NCBI GenBank assembly: GCA_023150935.1 | Contig: JAKLJW010000038.1 | Span: forward strand, 1 to 48,754 | Length of the DNA stretch: 48,754 nucleotides | Origin: Candidatus Binatia bacterium | GTDB taxonomy: Bacteria > Desulfobacterota > Binatia > HRBIN30 | Direction of reading: 5' to 3' | In this document: positions 16,443 to 25,718 of the stretch, one piece after another | Numbering within the stretch: position 1 is the stretch's first letter | Layout: each line of letters begins with the position of its first letter | Made by a program: the position numbers and the translations under genes | Notes under the pieces: generated by a model | What the model saw: the letters and a program-made list of their open reading frames with translations, nothing else | What the model was told of the DNA's origin: nothing | The model's database searches: none

Positions 16443-16928
16443 TTATTCGCGGAAATTGACGAACTGCAGGGGCAGGTCGAGGTCCTGCGCTTTCAGCAGT
16501 TGTATTGCTGCCTGCAGGTCGTCGCGTTTCTTGCCGATCACTCGCACCTGATCGCCTTGCACCTGAGCCTGCACTTTCATCTTGCTGTCGCGGATCAGTT
16601 TGGTGAGCTCGCGCGCGTGGTCGGCGTCGATCCCCTGGCGCACGGTGATGACCTGGCGTGCGAGGCCGCCGGCAGCCGGTTCGATCTTGCCGTACTCCAG
16701 GGCTTTCAACGAAACCCCGCGCCGCACCAGCTTGGATTGCAGAACGTCGACTACGGCCTTCACCTTGTAGTCGTCATCCGACACGACGCGGAGGGTATCT
16801 TCCTCGACAGCGATTTCGGTCTTCGACCCTCTGAAGTCATAACGCTGTCCCACTTCTTTGCGGGCCTGATTGACGGCGTTGTCGATCTCCTGGCGATCCA
16901 CCTGCGAGACAATATCGAAAGAAGGCAT
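16443..16928 (-). CDS. yajQ: YajQ-family nucleotide-binding protein
   Basis: A 161-residue protein beginning [21 protein letters not shown], the standard YajQ opening, with [11 protein letters not shown] and [20 protein letters not shown] further on. YajQ proteins have two RNP-like folds. Some bind nucleic acid, and family members in Xanthomonas bind cyclic di-GMP. ATG at 16928 is set by the conserved N-terminus, with GAGG upstream. The length matches the family (about 163). It is the last gene of the RNase J-FtsK-LolA-YajQ unit, 13 bases after lolA. Confidence 0.93.
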   Translation of the reverse strand: MPSFDIVSQVDRQEIDNAVNQARKEVGQRYDFRGSKTEIAVEEDTLRVVSDDDYKVKAVVDVLQSKLVRRGVSLKALEYGKIEPAAGGLARQVITVRQGIDADHARELTKLIRDSKMKVQAQVQGDQVRVIGKKRDDLQAAIQLLKAQDLDLPLQFVNFRE

Positions 16929-16941
16929 GGCAGGACCTCGC

Positions 16942-17601
16942 TCATTCGGGCAACGGTGCGGTGACGACATCGACTCCCGGCGGCACCTGGAATACGAAGC
17001 GGTCGTCGTCAACGCCGACGTTGCGACGCATACGCGTGAAGGTCAGGCGACTGACGTTGCCCTGGGGGTCGTGCACCTCGGCGCCGCGGATGTCGTAGTT
17101 GTCTCGCGCGACGTACAGCCGCAGCTTTCCGACCCCGCCGTTCGCCTTGCGGGGCGTGAGATCGAGGACAAGCGCGTTTTCGGCCGCGTCAGGCGGCGCG
17201 AGGCTCGCGGAGAAGTTGTCCGCGATACGGCCGACTCCGGTGAGGAACGACACCGGCGTGGTGGCGCGAAACGCCGCATCGAAGGGCGTCTTCAACACCT
17301 GGCGCTCCTCCGGTTGATAGAGCCACAGGGTCGTCCCGTCGGCGACCATGATTTGCGCCGCGTCGCCTCCGAGCTCGAAACGCATGCGGCCCGGTTTCTT
17401 GAACACCATGGTTCCTTCGGCGGTCACGGTCTTGCCGAGACTGGCCACGGTTGTCGCCTGGACGACGTCGGCGGTGAAATCGCGCGTTTCGTCGTAGCGC
17501 TGCTGAACCTTGCGCACGACGCTGTCGGCGTCCGGGCCGGCGGCCGCTGCCACAGTGGCGAGCAGGAGCGTCGCCAACGAGCCGGCGCAGATACGAGTCA
17601 C
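16942..17601 (-). CDS. lolA: Periplasmic outer-membrane lipoprotein carrier LolA
   Basis: A 219-residue secreted protein. The signal peptide is about residues 1-22 ([20 protein letters not shown]). The mature part has the LolA fold: [46 protein letters not shown] and LDLTPRK. It carries lipoproteins across the periplasm from the LolCDE transporter to the outer membrane. GTG at 17601 is preferred over a start at 17634 because GGAGG lies seven bases before it and the signal peptide starts immediately. The GTG follows the FtsK stop after one base, so the genes are coupled. Confidence 0.88.
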   Translation of the reverse strand: MTRICAGSLATLLLATVAAAAGPDADSVVRKVQQRYDETRDFTADVVQATTVASLGKTVTAEGTMVFKKPGRMRFELGGDAAQIMVADGTTLWLYQPEERQVLKTPFDAAFRATTPVSFLTGVGRIADNFSASLAPPDAAENALVLDLTPRKANGGVGKLRLYVARDNYDIRGAEVHDPQGNVSRLTFTRMRRNVGVDDDRFVFQVPPGVDVVTAPLPE

Positions 17602-17602
17602 G

Positions 17603-19816
17603 TCAATCCTCCAGCGCCTGCGCGAGAACTTCACGGGGGCGGCCTCCTTCGCCGGGACTTATGACTCCCTCGCGCTCCATGCGTTCGATCATCCGCGCCG
17701 CCCGGTTGTATCCGACCCGCAGGCGGCGCTGCACCCACGAAATCGACGCCTGGCGGCTCTCGGTAACGAGGCGCACGGCCTGGTCGTACATCTCGTCGTT
17801 GTATTCGTCATCCTCGCCGCCTCCGTCCTCGTCGTCCTTGCCCTCGAGGAGTTCCATCGCGTAGCAGGGCCGATCCTGCTGCTTGGCGTAGCCCACCACC
17901 TTGCGAATCTCGGCCTCCGAGACGTACGCACCGTGCAACCGTTGCACCCGCGCCTGACCGGGCGGCAGGAACAGCATGTCACCGCCGCCGAGCAGCCGTT
18001 CGGCGCCGATGGAGTCGAGAATGGTGCGCGAGTCCACGCGCGCCGTCACCTGAAACGAGAGGCGCGCCGGGAAGTTTGCCTTGATGAGACCCGTGATAAC
18101 GTCCACCGACGGCCGCTGCGTGGCGCAGATCAGGTGAATGCCGGCCGCACGGGCCTTCTGCGCCAGGCGCGTGATCGGCTCCTCGACGTGGCGCCCGACG
18201 GTCATCATGAGGTCGGCCAGCTCGTCGATGATGACGACGATCTTCGGCATGTGCTCGTGACGCCGGAGCGGCTCGGCTTCGTCGTCGTCCACAAGGTCAG
18301 TGAGCTCGATGATCCCGCCCGATTCCGCCTCCTGCTCGATCACGCGGTTGTAGCTGTCGATGTGGCGCACCCCTTTCTCTTTCAAGAGCCGGTAGCGTTC
18401 GTCCATTTGTTCGACGAGGTTCTTCAAGACAATGACCGCCTTCTTGGGGTCGGTCACCACGGGAACCAACAGGTGCGGAAGGTCCTCGTAGAGCGAGAGC
18501 TCGAGCATCTTGAGGTCTATGAGCACGAAGCGGACATCGCGCGGTGTAGCCTTGAAGAGCACGCTCATGATCATGGCGTTGATCGACACGGACTTGCCGG
18601 TGCCCGTCGCTCCAGCCATCAGGAGGTGCGGCATGCGTGCGAGGTCGGCGACTACCGGGTTGCCGGCACTGTCCTTGCCCAGCGCGAGGGTCAGCTTCGA
18701 AGCCGAGTGGGCAAAGGGCTCGCTCTCGAGGATCTCGGTAAGGAAGACGTGTTCGCGATCCTTGTTGGCGACCTCGATGCCGACCACGGCCTTGCCGGGG
18801 ACGGGAGCCAGGATGCGTACGCCCACGGCGCGCAGTGCCATGGCAAGGTCGTCCTGCAGATTGGTGATCCGATTGACCTTAACGCCGGGGGCCGGCTCGA
18901 TCTCGAAGGTGGTGATCACCGGCCCGGGGCGTACCGCTACGACGCGTCCCTCTATGCCGAAGTTGGCGAGCTTCGCTTCCAGGATCTCGGAGCTCTTGCG
19001 CAGCGTCTCCTCCTCGATGCGAACGCCGCTGTGTTTCGGTTCGTCGAGCAGACTGAGCGGTGGCAGGTCGTAATCGCCGTCACCGGCAAACGGCAGGGAC
19101 GGTTGCGGCGACTCCCGCGTCGTGCGGGAAGACGGGAGCGGCTCGGGTGCGTCGCGCAAAACGATCAAGGGCGCCGTGCCCTTTCCGGTCGGCGAGCGCT
19201 TGCGGTTGGCCGCACTGCGCTCCGGGGCGGACGCGGGCGGTTCCCCGTCGCTGCCGCTGCCGCGCAGTCGATCGACTGCTGCGCGCGCGCGGACGGTCAG
19301 GGCCGAGGCGCCGGCCTGCAGTGTCCAGCGCGTCGAGAACATAAACGACAGCACGCACGATGCTCCCGTCACGACGACCGCACCGACGGCGCCGAATCCC
19401 TCCCGCAAGATGGTGGCGACGAAACCGCCGAACCAGCCGCCGGCGCGTATCACCTCCGCGGTCGGGTTCAGCAGTCCCAGGGTCACCGCCACGCTGCCGA
19501 GGGCAGTGCACGCCGCGGCGAGCCGGACGATCGACAGTTCCGCAAACCCGGAACGTAGCAAGCGCCATCCCAGAGCCACGAGATAGACCGGCAGCAGGAA
19601 GGCGGCGCGGCCGAGTGCCGGCATCAGCAGGCTGCCGATACCGTAGCCGATCGGGCCGCCCAGATTGGCGCGCGGCTGTCCCGCCTGGAACGACAGCAGG
19701 CTCAAGAGTGCGAACGCCGCCAGTGCGAACACGACCACGCCCGCCACCTCGTTCAGTCGTTGGGCCGAGCCCGGCTCTTCCACCGGCCTTACTGCCGCTC
19801 CACTGCGTGCGCCCAC
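17603..19816 (-). CDS. ftsK: DNA translocase FtsK/SpoIIIE
   Basis: A 737-residue membrane-anchored DNA pump that clears chromosome termini from the closing septum. About four hydrophobic segments occupy residues 25-165. A variable linker (about 185-265) follows. Then comes the alpha/beta motor with Walker A GATGTGKS, Walker B VVIIDELADLMM and CATQRPSVDVITG. The C-terminal gamma winged helix (AVRLVTESRQASISWVQRRLRVGYNRAARMIE, given in parts) recognises KOPS-like sequences. GTG at 19816 follows the RNase J stop directly. The length is shorter than E. coli FtsK and similar to SpoIIIE. Confidence 0.94.
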   Translation of the reverse strand: MGARSGAAVRPVEEPGSAQRLNEVAGVVVFALAAFALLSLLSFQAGQPRANLGGPIGYGIGSLLMPALGRAAFLLPVYLVALGWRLLRSGFAELSIVRLAAACTALGSVAVTLGLLNPTAEVIRAGGWFGGFVATILREGFGAVGAVVVTGASCVLSFMFSTRWTLQAGASALTVRARAAVDRLRGSGSDGEPPASAPERSAANRKRSPTGKGTAPLIVLRDAPEPLPSSRTTRESPQPSLPFAGDGDYDLPPLSLLDEPKHSGVRIEEETLRKSSEILEAKLANFGIEGRVVAVRPGPVITTFEIEPAPGVKVNRITNLQDDLAMALRAVGVRILAPVPGKAVVGIEVANKDREHVFLTEILESEPFAHSASKLTLALGKDSAGNPVVADLARMPHLLMAGATGTGKSVSINAMIMSVLFKATPRDVRFVLIDLKMLELSLYEDLPHLLVPVVTDPKKAVIVLKNLVEQMDERYRLLKEKGVRHIDSYNRVIEQEAESGGIIELTDLVDDDEAEPLRRHEHMPKIVVIIDELADLMMTVGRHVEEPITRLAQKARAAGIHLICATQRPSVDVITGLIKANFPARLSFQVTARVDSRTILDSIGAERLLGGGDMLFLPPGQARVQRLHGAYVSEAEIRKVVGYAKQQDRPCYAMELLEGKDDEDGGGEDDEYNDEMYDQAVRLVTESRQASISWVQRRLRVGYNRAARMIERMEREGVISPGEGGRPREVLAQALED

Positions 19817-19817
19817 C

Positions 19818-21509
19818 TCACATCTCCATGACGAACGGCACGATCACCGGACGACGCTCCAGGGTCTTGGTGAAGAACCGCTTGAGCGCTTTGCGCACCT
19901 CTTCCTTGACTTCGAGCGAGTCCGCGCGCGATTCCGCCGTGAGTTCGGCGAGCGCATCGAGAACCACCGTGCGTGCCCGCTGGATGTATTCCTGGGTGTC
20001 CTGCTCCGGAATGAACCCCCGCGTAACGAGGTCCGGTCCCTGAATGACCTCGCCGCTTTGCTGATCGATGGCCAGGATGGCGAGGACCAGGCCGTCGGAG
20101 GACAGGTGGCGGCGGTCGCGCAGGACGACATCCTCGACGTCGCCCACGCCCTTTCCGTCGACAAACACCCGACCCGCGTGCACCGGTTCGACCACCGCCG
20201 CCCCGCCGCCGTCGATCTGCAGCACCTGGCCGTCTTCGAGGAGAAAAGTCCGTTCGGCGGGTATGCCCACGGACTGCGCCAGGCCGCGGTGCTCGACCAG
20301 TTGGCGATACTCGCCATGGATCGGCACGAAATACCGGGGACGCACCAGCGTCAACAGCAGTTTGAGCTCTTCCTGACTGGCGTGTCCGGAAACGTGCACG
20401 GGCGCGCTGCCGGCATGGCACACGGTCGCCCCGCGGCGATACATGTGGTTGATGAGACTGCCGATGGGCTTCTCGTTTCCCGGGATGATGCGCGACGACA
20501 GCACGACGACGTCGCCGGGATCGACGCGTGCCTGTCCGTGGTCGCCCACGGCCATGCGCATCAGCGCCGAGAGCGGCTCGCCCTGGCTACCCGCCACGAG
20601 CAAGGTCACGGCGCCGGCAGGCAACTGCCTGAGATCGCTCACCTCGGCGAACAGCGACGGGGGGAACTCGAGGTAGCCGAGTTGCTCGGCGATGCGGATG
20701 CTGGTGTTGATGCTGCGCCCGAGGGTGACCACACGGCGCCCGTAACGCTGGGACAGGTCCAGTACCTGGGAGAGCCGGTGCACGTGCGACGAGAATGTGG
20801 AGAAGATCACCTTGCCCCCGGCGTCGCCGAAGATGCGGTCGAGGCCGCTGTGCACCTGACGTTCCGAGGGGGTGTAGCCGGGGCGATCGGCGTTGGTCGA
20901 ATCGGAGAGAAGCAGGAGCACTCCCCGCGCGGCGTACTCGGCAAGCCCCTGCAGATCCGACGTCACTCCGTCGATCGGTGTCTGGTCGAGCTTGAAGTCG
21001 CCGCTATGAATGATCGTCCCCAGCGGGGTCGTGATCGCCAGGGCAACGGCATCGACGATCGAGTGCGTCATCTGGACCGCTTCGATGCCGAAGGGACCCA
21101 TTTGCCACGGCCGGCGGGGTCGGAAGACCTCGAGGCGCGCGCGTCCGGCAAGGTCGTACTCGCGCAGCTTCTCGGTGAGCAACCCCACGGCCAGAGGCGG
21201 CGCGTACACCGGCACGTCGATCTCGCGCAGTACGTACCGCAAGGCACCGATGTGATCCTCGTGGCCATGAGTGATCACGAAGCCGAGGAAACGCTCCCCC
21301 AGGCTGTCCAGATAGCTGAGATCGGGAATCACCAGGTCGATGCCGAGCATGTGCATCTCGGGAAACATCAACCCGCAATCGATGCCGATCGCGAAGCCGT
21401 TGTATTCGATGAGCAGGCAGTTGAGCCCGATCTCGCCGAGGCCGCCGAGCGGAACGATCCGCAGCGTTCCCGTGGCGCCGCCGTTGTCGCCGACCGCGTT
21501 AGCGTCCAT
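19818..21509 (-). CDS. rnj: Ribonuclease J (metallo-beta-lactamase/beta-CASP)
   Basis: A 563-residue ribonuclease. The N-terminus RIVPLGGLGEIGLNCLLIEY and metal site THGHEDHIGAL are standard. HSGDFKLDQTP, the beta-CASP segment SDSTNADRPGYTPSER, and VPIHGEYRQL near the C-terminus complete the family pattern. RNase J has endo- and 5'-3' exonuclease activity in RNA turnover and maturation. It is the first gene of a four-gene unit; its TGA is followed directly by the ftsK GTG. The beta-lactamase core and beta-CASP domains are both complete. Confidence 0.95.
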   Translation of the reverse strand: MDANAVGDNGGATGTLRIVPLGGLGEIGLNCLLIEYNGFAIGIDCGLMFPEMHMLGIDLVIPDLSYLDSLGERFLGFVITHGHEDHIGALRYVLREIDVPVYAPPLAVGLLTEKLREYDLAGRARLEVFRPRRPWQMGPFGIEAVQMTHSIVDAVALAITTPLGTIIHSGDFKLDQTPIDGVTSDLQGLAEYAARGVLLLLSDSTNADRPGYTPSERQVHSGLDRIFGDAGGKVIFSTFSSHVHRLSQVLDLSQRYGRRVVTLGRSINTSIRIAEQLGYLEFPPSLFAEVSDLRQLPAGAVTLLVAGSQGEPLSALMRMAVGDHGQARVDPGDVVVLSSRIIPGNEKPIGSLINHMYRRGATVCHAGSAPVHVSGHASQEELKLLLTLVRPRYFVPIHGEYRQLVEHRGLAQSVGIPAERTFLLEDGQVLQIDGGGAAVVEPVHAGRVFVDGKGVGDVEDVVLRDRRHLSSDGLVLAILAIDQQSGEVIQGPDLVTRGFIPEQDTQEYIQRARTVVLDALAELTAESRADSLEVKEEVRKALKRFFTKTLERRPVIVPFVMEM

Positions 21510-21714
21510 CGTCGCCGATCAGGTCCGCCCACTTAGCGGCGCAGAGTTGTCCACGAAGGAGCAAGGCAAGAACCTCACCATCCACCCAACAGCACGGCTG
21601 ATGATACGCACGGCCCGCCGCCCCAGTCAACGCGAGCACGATCGGCCAGCGCCGATCCTTGACCTTGGCTTCGAGGGAGGGAGACCGCGGTTCGGGCGAA
21701 CCGCCGCTGTGCGG

Positions 21715-22605
21715 CTACGGGGTGAAATTCAGTCGGTCCCGGTCGCTTCGCCGTCGCCCCGCCGTGGTGCCCCGCGCAATCAACTTCACGGCGCCGCGCG
21801 TGAACACCGGCGGCAACACCACATCGACCTTGCGCGTGCACCCCGGCGTGATCGGCGTGAACGCCGCGCTCAGGTCCTGCGCCTCCATGCGCGCGACCTT
21901 GAGCGTTACGGAGAACGCGGGGCGGCGCTCTCCCGGCAGTTGCACGCCGAGGTCGGGAACGCCGGCGTAGTTGACGACGAGCCGACACGTGTTCGCCGGC
22001 TGATTGCAGTCAGTGTCGGTGAGGCACGGGTCTGCGACCTTGCCGGCCGTGCACAAGCCCGTTGCCAGGTGGCACGTCCCGCTGGTAGCGCAGATAGGAT
22101 TGGTCGCAACAGACACGTCCCGGTCGCTCGGGGCGCGGAACGCGAGCAGCACTTCTCCGCCACTCTGGCTGCGACCGCCGGAGAAGACATTGGCTTGCAG
22201 CGGAATCTCGGCCGGGTCGAGCGGATTGCAGGACACCTGTTGCTCGGCAGCGTCACAGTAGCCGTCGGCATCGGTATCCGCGCCGCCGGTGCCGACGCAC
22301 ACGCCGCCTTCGCAAACGTCGCTTGTCGTGCATATGTCGTCGTCTTCGCAACGGAAGCCGTCGACCATTGGCGTCCCGGGCTGACAGGTCTGCCCGGGGC
22401 CGCAAGTCTCGATTCCGTTGCACAACTCCCCGTCATCGCACTCCGCGTCCGAAGTGCACGCGGCGGCCACTCCAACGGCGGTGAGCAAGAAGATCAGCAT
22501 CGCCGCAGTTGCCGCGATCCCCCGCCCCACGCGCGCATAATGCTTGCCGGCGAGCGGAAATCCCCGGTTCGGCCCCATTATGGCTCTATTCGGACAATAC
22601 AGCAT
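21715..22605 (-). CDS. Secreted cysteine-rich protein with Asp/Cys repeats
   Basis: A 296-residue exported protein. The signal peptide ends near residue 48 (AAMLIFLLTAVGVAAA). The N-terminal third has disulfide-rich repeats of the form CTSDAECDDGELCNGIETCG and CEDDDICTTSDVCEGGVCVG, followed by DTDADGYCDAAE, a Ca-binding thrombospondin-3-like element. The remainder is a predicted beta-rich domain (VNYAGVPDLGVQLPGERRPAFSV) without a known match. AGGGGG before the ATG at 22605 supports the start. Such modules are usual in surface proteins of myxobacteria and related lineages. The function is unknown. Confidence 0.8.
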   Translation of the reverse strand: MLYCPNRAIMGPNRGFPLAGKHYARVGRGIAATAAMLIFLLTAVGVAAACTSDAECDDGELCNGIETCGPGQTCQPGTPMVDGFRCEDDDICTTSDVCEGGVCVGTGGADTDADGYCDAAEQQVSCNPLDPAEIPLQANVFSGGRSQSGGEVLLAFRAPSDRDVSVATNPICATSGTCHLATGLCTAGKVADPCLTDTDCNQPANTCRLVVNYAGVPDLGVQLPGERRPAFSVTLKVARMEAQDLSAAFTPITPGCTRKVDVVLPPVFTRGAVKLIARGTTAGRRRSDRDRLNFTP

Positions 22606-22751
22606 GAGGCGCCCCCTTTCTCAGCGCGCGCGACCCATTCCGTGGCGCGTCAATCCGACACACGTACAGCTTCCCTGTCACACGGGCGGGGGCGCGTTGT
22701 CAAGAAAATTCTCTGGCGCGCCGGCGTTCCGGCGAGCTTCCTGGCAACTGG

Positions 22752-24053
22752 ATGCGGATCGGTAAGGATCAGGAGCCCTGCCGGGCCCCGGCGACGCGAG
22801 TCGTTTGCCGTCGCCGTGCGAACGTGGCACGGTGGCGCGTCGGGGAGCTTGCCGTGCTGGTCGCCCTGGTCGCGCTCGTCCTTCTCATCGGAAATCCCGC
22901 TCCCGCCGCAGATTGCTCCGGCGACTGCAATACCGATGGTCAGGTTACCGTCGATGACCTCCTGACGCTGGTAACCATCGCCATCGGCGACCGCGCCCTC
23001 TCGGCCTGCCCGATCGGCGACGCCAACGCCGACGGCGCCATCGCCATCGACGACATTCTGACCGCGGTCGCCAACGCGGTAAACGGCTGCCCGCCGCCGA
23101 CCCACAGCCCTACGCCGGCGCCCACCGCTTCGCCGACGCCAGCTCCCGACGCGACGGCAACCGCAACGCTTCCTGCAACCCGGTCCCCAACACCCGTGTC
23201 GTCACCGGTTCAGCCGGCCACCGCGACGGCAACAGAACCACCCACGGCAACGGCGCCGCCGACCGCGACACCGCCGGCCACCGCAACATCGCCCGCCGCC
23301 GTAACACCCTCGGCCACCGCCACGCCGCCCCCGAGCGCCACGGCCACACCGGAGCCCTCGGCCACCGGAACGACGTCGTTCACCGCCTCGCCGAGCGCCG
23401 GACCCAGCTCGACGCGCACACCGTCGCGCACCATGACCGGGTCACCCACCGCAACCGGCCCGCCGACCTTCACACGTACACCGTCTCGATCTCCGACGAG
23501 GACCCCGACCCGCACGGCGACTCGCCCCCCAGTCCCCACCGCTACCCGTTCGGCCACCGCGCCACCAGGCACCGCAACCGTAACCCCGACGCCGCTGGTG
23601 TATTGCCGCGAACCTCCCGGCGGACTCCTCATCCCGGACGGCAACGCCAGCACCGGGGTAACGGATTCGATGACCATACCCGATCTCGGCGGCGTCACAC
23701 GCCTGCGCGTTCACGTCACCATCGACCATGGCCTTGTCGGCGATCTCATCGTCGAACTCGAGCATGTCGACAGCGAACGCGTGGCTTTGTTGCTCGACGC
23801 CCCCGGCCATCCGATCACCGAGTACGGCTGCGACAAGGCCAACGTGAACTGCGTTTTCGACGACACCGCCGTCCTCGAAGCGGAGTTGATGTGCAACCCG
23901 ACGCCGCCGGCGATCGGTGGCACGGTCCTGCCCATCGACCCGTTGCTACCGCTCGCCCTCGATGCCGTCGACGGCACCTGGGAACTCAGTGTCTACGACG
24001 AGATCTTCGAGGTCCAGGGACGCCTCCTGCGCTGGTGCCTCGAGTTCCGCTGA
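22752..24053 (+). CDS. Secreted protein: dockerin-like EF-hands, Pro/Thr/Ala linker, P-domain
   Basis: A 433-residue exported protein with three parts. After a hydrophobic export segment (about 32-51), residues 53-112 hold two EF-hand-like loops (DCNTDGQVTVDDLLTLV and DANADGAIAIDDILTAV), as in dockerin type I. Residues 113-283 are a low-complexity linker of Pro, Thr, Ala and Ser, encoded at about 23090-23600. Residues 285-433 look like a proprotein-convertase P (Homo B) domain: MTIPDLGGVTRLRVHVTIDH, GDLIVELEHVDS and GTWELSVYDE. There is no peptidase domain. The start is uncertain, since no clear ribosome site precedes the ATG at 22752 and GTG codons nearby are possible. Confidence 0.8.
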   Translation: MRIGKDQEPCRAPATRVVCRRRANVARWRVGELAVLVALVALVLLIGNPAPAADCSGDCNTDGQVTVDDLLTLVTIAIGDRALSACPIGDANADGAIAIDDILTAVANAVNGCPPPTHSPTPAPTASPTPAPDATATATLPATRSPTPVSSPVQPATATATEPPTATAPPTATPPATATSPAAVTPSATATPPPSATATPEPSATGTTSFTASPSAGPSSTRTPSRTMTGSPTATGPPTFTRTPSRSPTRTPTRTATRPPVPTATRSATAPPGTATVTPTPLVYCREPPGGLLIPDGNASTGVTDSMTIPDLGGVTRLRVHVTIDHGLVGDLIVELEHVDSERVALLLDAPGHPITEYGCDKANVNCVFDDTAVLEAELMCNPTPPAIGGTVLPIDPLLPLALDAVDGTWELSVYDEIFEVQGRLLRWCLEFR

Positions 24054-24215
24054 TGCCGCGACCTTGAAACCCTGAGCGCGGTTGGCTACCTAGCGAGCCA
24101 CAGTTACACCGGTCGCTTCGGGAAGTTCATGCAGCACCATCAGCACCATCGTACGTGCGCCACTGAACGTGCGGTGCCTCCGGTTAACGAGTTACACGAA
24201 AGGGAGGAATCGCAG

Positions 24216-24416
24216 ATGGCGACCGGAACCGTGAAATGGTTCAACGCAGAAAAAGGCTACGGCTTTATCCGCCAGGAGAATGGCGAAGACGTCTTCGTCC
24301 ACTACTCCGCAATCGTCGGCGACGGGTTTAAAAGCCTGGAGCAGGGCGAGCAGGTGAGTTTCGACGTCACCGATGGCCGCAAGGGCCCGCAGGCGAGCAA
24401 CGTCTCCAAGGCCTGA
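24216..24416 (+). CDS. csp: Cold shock protein (CspA family)
   Basis: A 66-residue single cold-shock domain: [18 protein letters not shown] (RNP1 region) and [10 protein letters not shown] (RNP2). It binds single-stranded RNA or DNA and works as an RNA chaperone. AAGGGAGGA ten bases ahead of the ATG at 24216 decides the start; an in-frame upstream ATG at 24129 would add 29 non-conserved residues. The 160-base leader before it may carry the usual cold-responsive 5' UTR. A stable hairpin follows the gene. Confidence 0.95.
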   Translation: MATGTVKWFNAEKGYGFIRQENGEDVFVHYSAIVGDGFKSLEQGEQVSFDVTDGRKGPQASNVSKA

Positions 24417-24428
24417 TCTGCCTCATCC

Positions 24429-24469
24429 AACGGAGACGCCAGCCGCACCGGCGGCCGGCGTCTCCCGTT
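24429..24469 (+). terminator. Strong hairpin after the cold shock gene
   Basis: AACGGAGACGCC (24429-24440) pairs with GGCGTCTCCCGTT (24457-24469) with one bulged C, giving a 12-base-pair stem and a 16-base loop. It begins 13 bases after the csp stop. There is only a weak pyrimidine run (CTCTCCCCTTCC) after it, so intrinsic termination is likely but not certain. Confidence 0.6.
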
Positions 24470-24502
24470 GACTCTCCCCTTCCTACCGGTAACAGTCGGC
24501 GA

Positions 24503-25624
24503 ATGTCGACTTTTGCAATCGTTTCGGATCCCCACGTCGCGATCCCAAATCCCGAGACCGGCTGGACGCCGCCGCCCATGCCGCACGAGCCAACGATGTA
24601 CGCCCAGAGCGTCGAGCTCGTGACCGCCGCAATCGAGGAAATCAACGCCGACCCTACCATCGACTTCGTCGTTGTTCTGGGCGACCTCACCAAGGATTCC
24701 GAACCCTACAACCACAGCCGGGCCCGTGAGATATTCAGCGGCTTTCGCAAGCCGGTCTTCTGCATCTCCGGCAATCATGACCAGCCGCGCCCGCCCCGCC
24801 TGCGGCCGGCCAATCTGCTCGACCCCGACGTCGCCCCGGTGCGGACCCCCGAGATTCCCCGCCTGTACGGCGATTTCGGCTTCGATCGGACCGACCGTAT
24901 CGCCTATAGCCGCAATCCTACGGCAGACATACATCTCGTCGGCATCTGCTCGGCGAAACCCGACGACGACCGCGGCTACATCGCCCCTGAAATCCTCGCC
25001 TGGCTCGACGACGACCTCACCCGTAACGCGGGCAGCGGTCGCGAGCCCATCGTCATGCTGCACCACAGTATCATCGAGCACGTTCCCGGGGAGCGCGTGA
25101 ACCCGCACTTCTCGTGGTTCCACGTCGAGAACGTCGACGATTTGAAAGCCGTGCTGCGCAAACACGCCGTCCGCATCTCGCTCACGGGGCATCTGCACAT
25201 TCAGGACGTCAAACGGGAGAACGGACTGTACAATATCGTCACCTCGTCCCTCGCGGGCTATCCGCACGCCTACCGCGTCGTAACCCTGCACGACGGGACG
25301 CTGAGCATTCGCAGCCGCAGGCTGAAGGCGATTCCGTCGATTCCGGACCTGCAGGCATACTCGCGGCGCTTCACCGGGGATGCGTTCGTCGGCATCCTGA
25401 CCGACGTGATGGGCGCCGCCCCCTTCAATTACACCCGCGAGCAGGCCGAGACGCGCGCCGAGGCGCTGCGCGACTGGTGGCCAAACATCGCCGACGGCGA
25501 TGAGCGCTTCGCTTACACGGAAGAACAGGTTGGCGATCCCATGCTCGCCTCCTACGTGAACGGCTTCAGCGACAGCGATCCGCCGGACAACGATCTGGCG
25601 ATCGAATTGAAGGCGCGGTCCTGA
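24503..25624 (+). CDS. Calcineurin-like metallophosphoesterase
   Basis: A 373-residue protein with the ordered two-metal phosphoesterase motifs: SDPHVA (D-x-H) at residue 8, VVLGDLTKDS (GD), SGNHDQP (GNHD), MLHHSI (H) and LTGHLHIQD (GHxH). The pattern is nearest to the cAMP phosphodiesterase/CpdA-like branch, but the substrate cannot be read from sequence. The C-terminal 110 residues are extra relative to the minimal domain and have no known motif. No signal peptide, so it is probably cytoplasmic. It stands alone between the csp hairpin and the oxidoreductase gene. Confidence 0.88.
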   Translation: MSTFAIVSDPHVAIPNPETGWTPPPMPHEPTMYAQSVELVTAAIEEINADPTIDFVVVLGDLTKDSEPYNHSRAREIFSGFRKPVFCISGNHDQPRPPRLRPANLLDPDVAPVRTPEIPRLYGDFGFDRTDRIAYSRNPTADIHLVGICSAKPDDDRGYIAPEILAWLDDDLTRNAGSGREPIVMLHHSIIEHVPGERVNPHFSWFHVENVDDLKAVLRKHAVRISLTGHLHIQDVKRENGLYNIVTSSLAGYPHAYRVVTLHDGTLSIRSRRLKAIPSIPDLQAYSRRFTGDAFVGILTDVMGAAPFNYTREQAETRAEALRDWWPNIADGDERFAYTEEQVGDPMLASYVNGFSDSDPPDNDLAIELKARS

Positions 25625-25718
25625 GGGTTAGCAGGCGCCCACCGCGCAACCGCGGGTCCGGGTTCGATTGCTTGCCGGCCGGCGCTGCCCTGCTACTTTC
25701 CCGAGCGAGGCCGAATCC

